A stretch of 64,000 nt of DNA from Paenibacillus rhizophilus (lineage in GTDB: Bacteria; Bacillota; Bacilli; Paenibacillales; Paenibacillaceae): positions 158,983 to 222,982 of the forward strand of contig NZ_RQPI01000007.1 in the NCBI RefSeq assembly GCF_003854965.1. The letters are read 5' to 3'. The translations under genes were made by a program, and so were the position numbers. Numbering within the stretch: position 1 is the first letter of the stretch; every line of letters begins with the position of its first letter. The notes below the pieces were generated by a model, which was given only the letters and a program-made list of their open reading frames with translations, did not search any database and had not been told where the DNA came from. Of the stretch, positions 15,508 to 24,338 are shown piece by piece.

Positions 15508-17718
15508 CTACCATTTCGAGCCGCCCCCCGACTTTCCGCCGCCTCCCCAGGAGGAGCCTCCCGAGGAGCGTCCACCACCGCCGCGCCCGCCGCCACCGCC
15601 GAAGCCGCCGCCTCCCAATCCGCCGCCAAATGGCGGCGATCCCGGCGGGCGGCCCTGTCTGCGCTGCTGCTCCCGCAGCATAGCCAGCTGGGCGAGGCGC
15701 TCCTCTTCTTCGCGCTGGCGGATAAGCCGGTTCGCCTCCTCCACGAAGGAGGAGATTTGCGCGCTGTAACTCCGGGCCGATGCTTCCAGATCATCGAGAT
15801 TATAGGGGGCTGCGGCGAGTCCGCTTTGCAGCTCCTGGTATTCCGGCAGCGCGGAGAGCTGGAGTCCGCCGCGGTAGGACAACCCCCGGCTCCGGAGAAG
15901 CATCTGCGCCGATTCGATTTGGCTTTGCCCCTCCCGGAACACGGCATTCACCTTGTTCAGCCGGTCATCCAGCGCAGCAAGTCCATTCGCCGCGCCGCCC
16001 AGCCTGCGGCCGGCTTCCTCCTGAAGAGCGAGCAGCCGGTCCAGGGCTTCGCGGGCCTGCTCGTATTCTCCGCGCTCGTCGCCGGTCCAGGCTTCGATTT
16101 GCGGCACCTCGCCTTCCGCTTCGCCAAGGCGTCTGCTCCACTCATCCAGCGCGGCCTCGGCGGAAGCGGTATGCCGCGCGTCAAAGCGCCGGCCGGCCTC
16201 CGAGATCCGGCTTTGCAGCTCGCTTTGGCGCCGGCGGAGCATATCCCAGCCGCCGCGGATCGTCTCAAGATCCTTGCCATTGCTTTCCCGCAGCCGGGCT
16301 TGGCGTTCCGTCATGGCCACGGCATCCTCCATAAGCGCGTCCAGCGCGGAAGAGATTTTGCGCACTTCGTCCATATCTCCGCCGCGCAGCGGAGCTTCCA
16401 TGGCCTGGGCCTGCGCGGCGGCCTGTTCGAGATTGTCATAGGGCCTGACCTTCATATTTTGCAGCGAATTCCGCTTGATAAGCTCCGCGATTTGGGACCG
16501 GGCGGCGGACAGCCGCTCAGGGAACCGGCTTAGCTTGTCCCTGTAAATGTCCAGATCCTGCAGGTCCTTTTCAATTTGTTCCTGCTTTTCCTGAGCGGCC
16601 CCGGTAATCTGCTCGGCCGCTACCGGATCGAACAGCTCCAACTGATCGGCTTTATCCGTCTCCTCCGACAGCTCTTTCAGATCCTCGCCGATCTCCTGAA
16701 GAGCAAAGCCCGTTTCCTTGACCGCCTCCTGAAGCATTCCGCCCAGTTCCGGAACATCCTTCTTCAGTTCGTTAATCTTCTGTTTGACGTTGCGGTCGGC
16801 CTCGCTGATCACGCTGATCTGCTTCTCTTCGTTTTCCAGGGCGGAGCAAAAGGCGGCTTCCTTCTCCCGCAGCGAGCCGATTGCCGACTTTAATGACGAT
16901 AGCCGCCAGAAGGCGGGCATAGCGCCTTGATTGTCCGTATTCAAAGCCGACAGCTGTACAAGGGCATCCGACAACCGCGAGGATATACCCTCCGCCATCT
17001 CGCCGGTCTTGCCCTGCACAATGCCCTGGAACGGCTTTAAAGATTCGAGCGCCCGGTTGGCGCGTACCAAGAGACCGGAAATCTGTTCCCTCTGCCCGGA
17101 CAGCTGCTTCCGCAGCCGCGTGCCGGCGACCGTCACGTATGCCAGAACGGTCAGCAGGGCAGCGGCAAGCAGGGCCGCAACCGTCGTTCCGAGTGGAATC
17201 GCACGGGCTGCCGAGGAACCGCCCGCTCCTTGTCCGGTCCCAATCGAATTTACGGCGCCGATCAAGGATTGGATACCTCCGGCAAAATCGCCGTTTCTGG
17301 CATAAGGGATAAAATAAACATCCAACGCATGCTGGATTGCGGCGCTGCCCGCGCCTCCTCCTTCGCCGCGCGACCAGGAATCGAAGGAGGCCTGAAGTCC
17401 GGGGTTGACGAAGCTTAGCTCCACCTGCTGATCGCCGGACGAAATGAGCAGCAGAAGATCGCGGGAGGACAGCCGCCAATAATCATAAGCCTCGGAAGCG
17501 TAGTCGGAAGACGGCTCGCGGTCCAGTGAATCGACCGTAAGCACATACAGCTTATAATCGCTTGCGTCCGCTTCCCGGGAGATTTGCGCGGCTTGGTCAG
17601 CCGTCAGCAGTCCGGCCTGGTCGGTTACGTTTCCCGTCCGCGCGGGTATTTCGGCGGCCGCGCAGATGCCGGGCAGCCACAACAGGCCGATCAACAAAAT
17701 CCATACGTATTTTTTCAA
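15508..17718 (-). CDS. TPM-domain membrane protein with long coiled coil and Gly-rich tail
   Basis: 736 residues from a TTG at 17718, chosen because TTGGAGCG lies about 9 bases upstream and the product then starts MKKYVWILLIGLLWLPG, a clear signal peptide. A TPM domain (about 30-150) faces outside, with VTDQAGLLTADQAAQI at its start. A membrane helix follows near 185-205 (TTVAALLAAALLTVLAYVTV), then about 480 residues of cytoplasmic helical coiled coil. The last ~45 residues are Gly/Ser-rich with repeated GGGG. Function of such proteins is unclear; roles in membrane-protein quality control are suggested for TPM domains. Monocistronic. Confidence 0.8.
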   Translation of the reverse strand: MKKYVWILLIGLLWLPGICAAAEIPARTGNVTDQAGLLTADQAAQISREADASDYKLYVLTVDSLDREPSSDYASEAYDYWRLSSRDLLLLISSGDQQVELSFVNPGLQASFDSWSRGEGGGAGSAAIQHALDVYFIPYARNGDFAGGIQSLIGAVNSIGTGQGAGGSSAARAIPLGTTVAALLAAALLTVLAYVTVAGTRLRKQLSGQREQISGLLVRANRALESLKPFQGIVQGKTGEMAEGISSRLSDALVQLSALNTDNQGAMPAFWRLSSLKSAIGSLREKEAAFCSALENEEKQISVISEADRNVKQKINELKKDVPELGGMLQEAVKETGFALQEIGEDLKELSEETDKADQLELFDPVAAEQITGAAQEKQEQIEKDLQDLDIYRDKLSRFPERLSAARSQIAELIKRNSLQNMKVRPYDNLEQAAAQAQAMEAPLRGGDMDEVRKISSALDALMEDAVAMTERQARLRESNGKDLETIRGGWDMLRRRQSELQSRISEAGRRFDARHTASAEAALDEWSRRLGEAEGEVPQIEAWTGDERGEYEQAREALDRLLALQEEAGRRLGGAANGLAALDDRLNKVNAVFREGQSQIESAQMLLRSRGLSYRGGLQLSALPEYQELQSGLAAAPYNLDDLEASARSYSAQISSFVEEANRLIRQREEEERLAQLAMLREQQRRQGRPPGSPPFGGGLGGGGFGGGGGRGGGGRSSGGSSWGGGGKSGGGSKW

Positions 17719-17833
17719 GCTGGCACGCTCCAATCGTTAAGGCTGGATTTACCTGAGTCGACGTTACTACTATATATTAAACTTTTTGGCCGCCAGAGAT
17801 ACGCACAGTCACGAGACGGGGCCCTGAAAAGCC

Positions 17834-17868
17834 AAAAAGCCGCCATTCCGGCAAACCGGAATGCGGCT
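17834..17868 (-). terminator. Terminator of the small Fur-controlled gene
   Basis: AGCCG (17838-17842) and CATTCCGG (17844-17851) pair with CCGGAATG (17856-17863) and CGGCT (17864-17868) around a CAAA loop, with one bulged base. On the minus strand TTTTT follows. Confidence 0.8.
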
Positions 17869-17889
17869 ATTATCCAATAGTAAGGAAGA

Positions 17890-18039
17890 TCAGCAGCTCT
17901 TGCAATTTCTGCAGGCTATGAACTGCAGGCGGCATTTAATCTCTTTTTGCCATTTCAAATCTCCTACTTTGACGGCAAGACTAAGCAAATCCAGGTAATC
18001 ATCAACCTTCAGCGACGTCCGGGTAGTGGCCGTGTTCAT
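17890..18039 (-). CDS. Small basic Cys-rich protein (49 residues) under Fur control
   Basis: ATG at 18039 with AAAGGAGA about 10 bases upstream; 49 codons; TGA at 17890-17892. The product starts MNTATTRTSLKVDDYLDLLS and ends CRLQFIACRNCKSC, with four Cys in the last 14 residues; nine Lys/Arg against five Asp/Glu make it basic. It has its own promoter with an overlapping Fur box and its own terminator, so it is a complete transcription unit. Bacillus has small Fur-controlled proteins (FbpA, FbpB, FbpC) that help spare iron; this may be an analogue, but no sequence match is claimed. The Cys tail could bind metal. Confidence 0.7.
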   Translation of the reverse strand: MNTATTRTSLKVDDYLDLLSLAVKVGDLKWQKEIKCRLQFIACRNCKSC

Positions 18040-18065
18040 AAGCGTTCAGTCTCCTTTAAATCAAT

Positions 18066-18100
18066 ATTATAGATATGTTTCAATAATGATAATCATTATC
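18066..18100 (-). promoter_or_regulatory. Promoter with Fur box for the 49-residue gene
   Basis: On the minus strand the -10 is TATAAT (18071-18066). The Fur box at 18082-18100 reads AATAATGATAATCATTATC, one base off the 19-base consensus GATAATGATAATCATTATC. It covers the -35 region, the classic place for Fur repression. The plus-strand gene starts about 270 bases away, so the minus-strand gene is the likely target. Confidence 0.85.
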
Positions 18101-18151
18101 ACTGAAACCGATATTGTTATTATCCACATTCTACGTCTAAAAATCAATATA

Positions 18152-18173
18152 AAAAGTGAATTATATCACTTTT
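18152..18173. promoter_or_regulatory. Perfect AT-rich dyad upstream of the GGDEF/EAL gene
   Basis: AAAAGTGA (18152-18159), 6 bases, TCACTTTT (18166-18173). It lies about 200 bases upstream of the GGDEF/EAL start and 50 bases from the Fur box. No U-run makes it a terminator, so an operator is possible. The rest of 18101-18371 shows no gene or other signal that I can support. Confidence 0.4.
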
Positions 18174-18371
18174 AAATGTTACAATTTTAAGCAAGGTGAC
18201 AAAGAAAGGGATGTATTGAAATGAAAGAAAGGCTTTGAAAGACATAATTACACATTTAAATTGCATTATTTACCGGGGGAAGCAGGAATTCCCCTGATAA
18301 TTGTCGAACCAAGCTATTGTATGCTTAGCATAATGCTGTTTTTGGAAAATAACCCAAAGGAGAAGTTAGCG

Positions 18372-20933
18372 ATGAAGCGGTGCAAAGTCATCGTCCTGTT
18401 TTTCTTTATTCTGCTCCTGCTTTTGCCGGGTGCCGCTCACGCTGCAAGAAAAGAAGTCGCATATAAAGCGGAACTGGATTATCCCCCCTATAAATACATA
18501 CTGAATGGATATTTGACCGGCTTTGATATTGAGCAGTATTTTTTCAATCATTCGGAAGATTACGCTAAAAGTATGCGCTTGAGGACGATTTCGGGCATTG
18601 CCATCGGCTGCTGCTTGCTGGCCGTCGCCGCCTTCCTTCTTAGAATGTATATTAGACATTTGCGCCGGATTATTCGCGCCGAGCAGCAGTTTTTCGAGGA
18701 TGTAATCGAGCATACGGGCATTCTGGTCTGGGCGGTGCAGGAGGACAAAACGGTGCTGCGCTTGAACAAGTACGGCGAGCGCGTTACCGGCCTGAGTGAA
18801 CAGGAGATTGTCGGCAAGAGTCTGGATGATGTGGAGGCGAAGGTAGCCGGCGTAGCCAGGCTGAAAGAACTGCTGTACCGGGCGATCGGATATGATTTTG
18901 ACGGCAATGTGGAATTTCAGATTCCGAACGGAGTCTCGGAGGGAAGATACTTTACGTTTCGGACGATGCTGATCAAAGGCCTCGGCAGCGGGGCCTCTGA
19001 CGCTTTTGTATTGATTGGCATTGATATCAACGAGTTTAAACGGAATGAGAGGAAGCTTGAGTCGAGCTATGGGAAGCTGGAAGCCACTCACTTGGAACTG
19101 GCAGCCGCTAAAGAGGAATTGCAGGACCAGAACGAGAAGCTGAGTTTCAGCGAGCAAAGATTCCGCCTGGCGGTGGAAGCCTCCGGCGCCTTTTTGTGGG
19201 AATACAATTACGGGAATCAGAGCAACTGGGTATCGGAGCGCTGGTATGAAGTTATGGGTTATGAACCGGGGGAACTTGATATGTCCGTTGAAACGGTGTT
19301 AAGTTTGGTTCATCCCGATGACCGGGAGCGCTCAAGAAAGGCGCGCGACGAGCATTTGGCGGGCCTGACGCCGGTGTATGAAAGTGAATACCGGATGCGA
19401 ACCAAGGATGGGCGATACTTCTGGTTTGAAGTCAGAGGCAAGGCTCTCGTTGACCGTAACCAAGAAGTGCCGATGTTTCTTGGCTCCCTGATCGACGTAA
19501 CCAACCGGAAACAAATGGAGCTGAAGCTTAGCGGCAGCTACCAGGAACTTGAAGCAACCTATGAGCAGCTTGCGGCGACGCAGCAGGAGCTTGTGGATCA
19601 GTACGGCACCCTGCTGGAGAATCAGAAAAAAATGCACCATCTCGCCTATTATGATTCTTTGAGCCATTTGCCCAACCGTCTTTGTCTGCTGGAGACGATG
19701 GAGGAATACTTCCAGCTTCCCGGCGGCAGCGCTGCGCTGTTGTTCGTGGATACGGACAATTTCAAATACATCAATGATACGATGGGCCATAAATTTGGCG
19801 ATATTCTTATTCGCCAGGTAAGCGAAAAATTGCAGTCGTCCATTGTCCGTGAAGGCAGCATGCTTTCCAGGCTGGGCGGAGATGAATTTGTCGTCTTTAT
19901 TAAAGATATCAAAGACCGCGAGGAAGTGCTGGCGCTGGCGGAGAGGCTGTTCCAGGAGTTCAAGATACCGTTCCAGATCGGCGAGAGCAGCGTTTATATT
20001 TCGGTCAGCATTGGAATCTCCTTCTACCCGGCAGACGGAACTACGACGGAGGAGATTCTCAAAAATGCCGATGTGGCAATGTATCGAGCCAAGGAAGCGG
20101 GCAAGGGCATTTTTGTCGTATACGACAAATCGATGCATACCGAGTTCAAAGAACGAATGATGATCGAGAAGCATTTGCGCAGCGCGCTGGACAATGAGGA
20201 GTTTGAACTGTTCTACCAGCCGCAGGTCAACCTTCTGACAGGAGACATTTCCGGCTTTGAGGCACTGATTCGCTGGAACAGCCCCGACCTTGGCTTCGTC
20301 TCGCCCCTGTCGTTCATCAAGATCGCCGAGGATTCCCGGCTGATCATCCCCATCGGCGAATGGGTACTCCGGCAGGCCTGTCATTTCATGGCCGGGCTAT
20401 GCCGGCAGCGATATAATGATTACAGAATTGCGGTCAATATTTCGGTTATTCAGCTGCTGCAGGATAATTTTATTCCTTCCGTGCTGGGCATCCTGACCGA
20501 AACCGGAATCTCTCCGAAATGCCTGGAGCTGGAGATTACGGAGTCGGTCTTCATGGAGTCGTTCGAACGGATTGTCGACAAGCTGGAGTACTTGCAATCA
20601 AAGGGGATTCGAATCGCGCTGGACGATTTTGGAACCGGCTATTCATCGCTTAGCTACCTACAGCAGCTGCCAATCTCCACTCTCAAAATAGACAAGGCCT
20701 TTATCGACCCGCTGTCGGAAAATTCGTACAGTCAGTCGTTTATCAAGACGATGGTGTCGCTGGGCCATGAGATGGGGCTGGAAGTAGTGGCGGAAGGCGT
20801 AGAGGACCGCAGCCAGCTTGCCTTTCTTAAGAAGACCGGATGCGACAAGGTACAGGGTTATCTGATCAGCAAACCGCTGTCACAGCGGAATACGCAGGAT
20901 CTGCTTAAGCGCTATGGGCATGACATGGTTTAA
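18372..20933 (+). CDS. Membrane GGDEF/EAL c-di-GMP enzyme with excised sensor domain
   Basis: 853 residues from ATG 18372 (AAAGGAGAAG upstream). Signal peptide 1-25. Residues 31-53 (KAELDYPPYKYILNGYLTGF) are the start of a family 3 solute-binding domain, and 54-67 (EQYFFNHSEDYAKS) look like its very end; the ~200 residues between are missing. Membrane helix 73-95. Two PAS domains (about 108-225 and 262-388). GGDEF motif intact at 502-506; the upstream inhibitory site RxxD is absent (REGS). EAL motif at 630-632 (FEALIRW) and DDFGTGYSSL near 752 are intact, so phosphodiesterase activity is likely; cyclase activity is possible. Confidence 0.92.
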   Translation: MKRCKVIVLFFFILLLLLPGAAHAARKEVAYKAELDYPPYKYILNGYLTGFDIEQYFFNHSEDYAKSMRLRTISGIAIGCCLLAVAAFLLRMYIRHLRRIIRAEQQFFEDVIEHTGILVWAVQEDKTVLRLNKYGERVTGLSEQEIVGKSLDDVEAKVAGVARLKELLYRAIGYDFDGNVEFQIPNGVSEGRYFTFRTMLIKGLGSGASDAFVLIGIDINEFKRNERKLESSYGKLEATHLELAAAKEELQDQNEKLSFSEQRFRLAVEASGAFLWEYNYGNQSNWVSERWYEVMGYEPGELDMSVETVLSLVHPDDRERSRKARDEHLAGLTPVYESEYRMRTKDGRYFWFEVRGKALVDRNQEVPMFLGSLIDVTNRKQMELKLSGSYQELEATYEQLAATQQELVDQYGTLLENQKKMHHLAYYDSLSHLPNRLCLLETMEEYFQLPGGSAALLFVDTDNFKYINDTMGHKFGDILIRQVSEKLQSSIVREGSMLSRLGGDEFVVFIKDIKDREEVLALAERLFQEFKIPFQIGESSVYISVSIGISFYPADGTTTEEILKNADVAMYRAKEAGKGIFVVYDKSMHTEFKERMMIEKHLRSALDNEEFELFYQPQVNLLTGDISGFEALIRWNSPDLGFVSPLSFIKIAEDSRLIIPIGEWVLRQACHFMAGLCRQRYNDYRIAVNISVIQLLQDNFIPSVLGILTETGISPKCLELEITESVFMESFERIVDKLEYLQSKGIRIALDDFGTGYSSLSYLQQLPISTLKIDKAFIDPLSENSYSQSFIKTMVSLGHEMGLEVVAEGVEDRSQLAFLKKTGCDKVQGYLISKPLSQRNTQDLLKRYGHDMV

Positions 20934-21046
20934 GAGACCGGCAATTTTCCGGGATGCCGCAAGCGCCATAGGCCGTCAATAAATGCTGTACATAAGAAGA
21001 AACGGCTTCGCCGTCCTCTGGAAGAGGAAGGCATCCGTTTCTCGTA

Positions 21047-21095
21047 AAAATATCAGGTTAAGGATAAGCGCGAAGCTTATACTTTCTGATATTTT
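21047..21095. terminator. Bidirectional hairpin between two c-di-GMP genes
   Basis: AAAATATCAG (21047-21056) pairs with CTGATATTTT (21086-21095); an inner helix pairs ATAAGC (21064-21069) with GCTTAT (21075-21080). A/T runs on both sides suit the two converging genes. Confidence 0.65.
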
Positions 21096-21162
21096 AAAAA
21101 AGGGATGCCGATTCAGCCGGAAGTTGAATGGGACATTCCTTTTCGCGGTTTAATGTCTCAAT

Positions 21163-22203
21163 CTATAAAATGACTGTTTTATTCTTGCCCGTCTTCTTAG
21201 CTTCGTACAGAGCATCGTCCGCCTTCTGGAACACATGGTTTTTGGATTCGGCGCCCTGGAAATCATGCATGCCGATGCTCACCGTTACCGATTTCCCCTC
21301 CATTTCGGGAATCGGCAGATTGGCGATGCCCTTCCGGACCCGCTCTATGATTTCATAGGAGGCCTCAAGCGGTTTGGCGGTCAGTATAATGACAAATTCC
21401 TCGCCTCCGTAGCGGGCGGCGAAATCATCGGCGCCGATATGCTCCAGCACCGTCGCCGCGACCTGCCTGAGCGCAATATCTCCCACCCCGTGCCCATAGG
21501 TATCGTTTACCTTTTTGAAATTGTCGATATCAAGTATGGCCAGCTGCATCAGGAACCGATTCGACTGCTGATGATCGATCAGCCAACTGAAATATTCGTG
21601 AAAGGTTTTATGGTTGTACAGATCCGTCAGAGCATCGATTTTGGACAGGCGGTCCATGATGATATTTTGGATGCGCAAATCCTGCTCTGATTTCTCCGAG
21701 TTTTCCAGCGAGCGGATCAAATCCTGTCCCCGGCGGATAACCGCAAATCCCGTCAGTGCGGTTGCCGCAAAAATAATGGAAATCAGAATACTTTCAGACC
21801 ACACGATATGGTTATGAACGGACGGCAGACTCAGCTGCACTATCATATAAAATAAACTGAATGCCGTCGAGGCGATCAGATAGGAGTTCTTCAGATATAT
21901 CATGGAAACGAGAAGCGGAAACAGCATAATAAGGAGCGATGCCTGAATATTGGATGGAATGAGTATGGTGATAAATAAAGAAATTACATAGCTTCCAACC
22001 ATGATGGAGACTTCGCATAATTTCGGCCTCCATTTGTGAATGCCCTCAAGCAGAATAACGACTCCCAAAATAATCAAATCAGGAAGAAGGATGAGGGAAT
22101 TGAACATTCGGCTGGATGTATGGACAAGCAGCCCAATCCAGAAGGCATTCAGCAGCACACGGTTCCAGTTCAATTGGCGAGGAGTATGCGAAGGATTGAG
22201 CAT
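21163..22203 (-). CDS. Membrane diguanylate cyclase (GGDEF)
   Basis: 346 residues from the ATG at 22203, which has TGAGGA 8 bases upstream; the frame runs on 34 codons further but without support. About six membrane helices in 15-180, no recognised extracellular sensor. C-terminal GGDEF domain with ALTDLYNHKTFHEYF near 215 and active-site RYGGEEF (264-270). The usual RxxD feedback site is replaced by GADD, so product inhibition is probably lost. It makes c-di-GMP from two GTP. Convergent with the GGDEF/EAL gene. Confidence 0.9.
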   Translation of the reverse strand: MLNPSHTPRQLNWNRVLLNAFWIGLLVHTSSRMFNSLILLPDLIILGVVILLEGIHKWRPKLCEVSIMVGSYVISLFITILIPSNIQASLLIMLFPLLVSMIYLKNSYLIASTAFSLFYMIVQLSLPSVHNHIVWSESILISIIFAATALTGFAVIRRGQDLIRSLENSEKSEQDLRIQNIIMDRLSKIDALTDLYNHKTFHEYFSWLIDHQQSNRFLMQLAILDIDNFKKVNDTYGHGVGDIALRQVAATVLEHIGADDFAARYGGEEFVIILTAKPLEASYEIIERVRKGIANLPIPEMEGKSVTVSIGMHDFQGAESKNHVFQKADDALYEAKKTGKNKTVIL

Positions 22204-22375
22204 AAGGTGTTCCTCATTTCCAGTAGCGATGTGTATATATTCGACAAGAACCCCCTTTTTTCCTCCCCTATGATGGAAGGGTTGGAATGTTCGGATTTTG
22301 TACAAAATCTCACGTAATCATCCAAATAAACATTCGGTTTCATTCAAAAAACACGAATAATCATGTATATCTTCA

Positions 22376-22404
22376 TTGACATATTCGTCTATTTTCGTTA
22401 AGAT
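22376..22404 (+). promoter_or_regulatory. Promoter of the riboswitch-controlled oxidoreductase gene
   Basis: TTGACA (22376-22381), 17-base spacer, TAAGAT (22399-22404). It places the transcript start about 60 bases before the riboswitch aptamer. Confidence 0.65.
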
Positions 22405-22470
22405 TCTAGTGGTTCAAAAATATTTTTTATTGCAGATGTAAAATCATACTTTCGCGTGAACGCGTACTTG

Positions 22471-22580
22471 CTGTTCGTATATCCTCAAAGATAAGGTTTG
22501 GGGGTCTCTACAGGGAACCGTAAATTCCTGGCTACGGATGGGTGCCTTTGGCTTACCCTGATACCGGCCGGGTTTTTTGT
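22471..22580 (+). ncRNA. Purine riboswitch, guanine type
   Basis: The aptamer (22471-22542) has P1 CTGTTCG pairing with CGGATGG, the J1/2 TATATCCT, J2/3 with GTCTCTAC, and the P3 loop ACCGTAAAT, all as in xpt-type purine riboswitches. The specificity base in J3/1 (GGCTACGG) is C, which predicts guanine or hypoxanthine rather than adenine. Downstream GGGT-GCC...GGC-ACCC can form an antiterminator, while ACCC with GGGT before TTTTTT (22573-22578) can form a terminator. An OFF switch is inferred. Confidence 0.9.
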
Positions 22581-22627
22581 TGTGCCGCCCTTACTTCGCA
22601 TAATAAATTCGTTTATTGGAGGAACAG

Positions 22628-24058
22628 ATGATTAAATATGATGTAATCGTCGTCGGTGCCGGTCCTGCCGGTATTTTTGCCTGTTATGAGCTGACCCGGA
22701 AAGCCCCGCACTGGAAAGTGTTGCTGATAGACAAAGGACATGATATTTATAAGCGGAGATGTCCGATTCTGGAGGGAAAAATTCAGTTCTGTCCGCCGGC
22801 TGCCGGCCGCAAGGAGTTTGCCGGATGTCTGCCGGCCTGTTCGGTTACCGCAGGCTTCGGAGGGGCGGGGGCGTACAGCGACGGAAAATTCAACATTACG
22901 ACCGAATTCGGCGGCTGGATGACGGATTATTTGCCGCCCTCCAGGGTGCTGGATCTGATCCGCTATGTTGATTCCATCAACCTGGAGCACGGAGCGACGG
23001 AGATGATCACCGATCCTACGACCGACCCGATCCGGCGCATCGAGCAGCGCGGCTACGCGGCCGGACTCAAGCTGCTGCGGGCGCAGGTGCGCCATCTGGG
23101 GACAGAGCAGAACCTGGAGATCCTGAAGTCGATTTACGAATATTTGAGCACCCGCATTGACATGATGTTCAAGACGGAGGTGCAGGACATCGAGACGGTC
23201 AGCGAGAACGGCGCTCACCGGGTGACGGGCGTTACGCTGAAGAACGGGGAGACTTACGAGACGGAACTTGCCATGGTCGCTCCGGGACGCGACGGTTCCG
23301 CCTGGCTCACGGATGTGCTGAAAAGACACCGGCTCAAAATGTACAACAATCAGGTGGACGTCGGCGTCCGGGTGGAGACCTCGGATGTCGTTATGCAGGA
23401 GATCAATGAGCATCTTTATGAAGGCAAATTCATTTTTAATACTTCGGTCGGTACCCGTGTCCGCACGTTCTGCAGCAATCCTTCCGGACATGTCGTCGTG
23501 GAGAACCACAGCGGGGTCATGGCGGCGAACGGACACTCGTATAAGGACCCTGCGCTCGGTTCCTCCAACACGAACTTTGCCCTGCTCGTCTCCCATAAAT
23601 TTACCGAGCCGTTCGACAAGCCTAATGAATATGCGCGCGAGATATGCGAGCGGGCGAACGATCTGTCGAGCGGCGGAGTCATCGTGCAGAAGTACGGCGA
23701 TATTTTGCGGGGACGCCGCTCCACCGGGACGAGAATCGCCGAAGGCTTCGTCGAGCCCACGCTTAAAGAGGCGGTGCCGGGCGATCTTGGACTTGTGCTC
23801 CCGTACAATACAATGAAGAGTCTCATTGAAATGGTGGAGGCGCTGGAAAAGGTAACGCCGGGCATCGCCTCCGAGCATACGCTCTTTTACGGAGTGGAAG
23901 CCAAATTTTATTCAGCCCGTCCGAAGCTGTCTGAGACGTTCGAGACGGAAATTTCCGGCCTCTACTGCGGCGGGGACGGAGCAGGCATCACGCGCGGACT
24001 GGCCCAGGCGGGCGCGGCGGGCGTCTGGATCGCGCGGGGCATGCTGGATCGGGCCTGA
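22628..24058 (+). CDS. FAD-dependent oxidoreductase (COG2509-type), riboswitch-controlled
   Basis: 476 residues from ATG 22628 with GGAGGA just upstream. N-terminal FAD-binding Rossmann fold VIVVGAGPAGIFACYEL (6-22), then a Cys-containing segment (RRCPILEGKIQFCPPAAGRK, and GCLPACSVTAGFGGAG near 66-81). The C-terminal YCGGDGAGITRGLAQAGAAG is the second FAD contact. It belongs to the large soluble dehydrogenases related to BaiN/HI0933-type proteins with no known substrate. Control by a guanine riboswitch points to purine metabolism or salvage. Monocistronic. Confidence 0.85.
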   Translation: MIKYDVIVVGAGPAGIFACYELTRKAPHWKVLLIDKGHDIYKRRCPILEGKIQFCPPAAGRKEFAGCLPACSVTAGFGGAGAYSDGKFNITTEFGGWMTDYLPPSRVLDLIRYVDSINLEHGATEMITDPTTDPIRRIEQRGYAAGLKLLRAQVRHLGTEQNLEILKSIYEYLSTRIDMMFKTEVQDIETVSENGAHRVTGVTLKNGETYETELAMVAPGRDGSAWLTDVLKRHRLKMYNNQVDVGVRVETSDVVMQEINEHLYEGKFIFNTSVGTRVRTFCSNPSGHVVVENHSGVMAANGHSYKDPALGSSNTNFALLVSHKFTEPFDKPNEYAREICERANDLSSGGVIVQKYGDILRGRRSTGTRIAEGFVEPTLKEAVPGDLGLVLPYNTMKSLIEMVEALEKVTPGIASEHTLFYGVEAKFYSARPKLSETFETEISGLYCGGDGAGITRGLAQAGAAGVWIARGMLDRA

Positions 24059-24261
24059 GCGGTTTGATGCGGCAGCAAGTTTGAAGGAAAGCCGATTGTT
24101 TCCATTCGGGGAGACAGGGAGAGAAGGTTGGCGTCATCGGCATCGATCTGGCTGTGTAAACGGGCCTGAGGGCTGAGGCCGGAGGATGAATTATAGGAGT
24201 ACGGCGGGCGCTGCGGGTTCCATTTCCGGGCGCCTATTTTCAAATCCGAGAAGGTTCTTAG

Positions 24262-24292
24262 TTGGACAAATGACGGGACATCAGCCTATAAT
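24262..24292 (+). promoter_or_regulatory. Probable promoter of the lytS-lytT pair
   Basis: TTGGAC (24262-24267), 19-base spacer, TATAAT (24287-24292). A perfect -10 with a long spacer, about 45 bases ahead of the kinase start. The rest of 24059-24261 shows nothing clear. Confidence 0.5.
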
Positions 24293-24338
24293 GACCGATA
24301 TATTACCGATTTATTTTAATTATGGGGGCAAGAAAGCG

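Noticed and set aside
15525..15660. Gly/Pro-codon-rich repeats resembling a tandem repeat array
   Set aside because: They are the coding sequence of the Gly-rich tail of the TPM-domain protein, not an independent repeat or CRISPR.
22331..22360. PurR-like boxes (CATTCGG and CACGAAT) upstream of the purine riboswitch
   Set aside because: The halves are in the wrong order and spacing for the known PurR site, so the match is probably chance.
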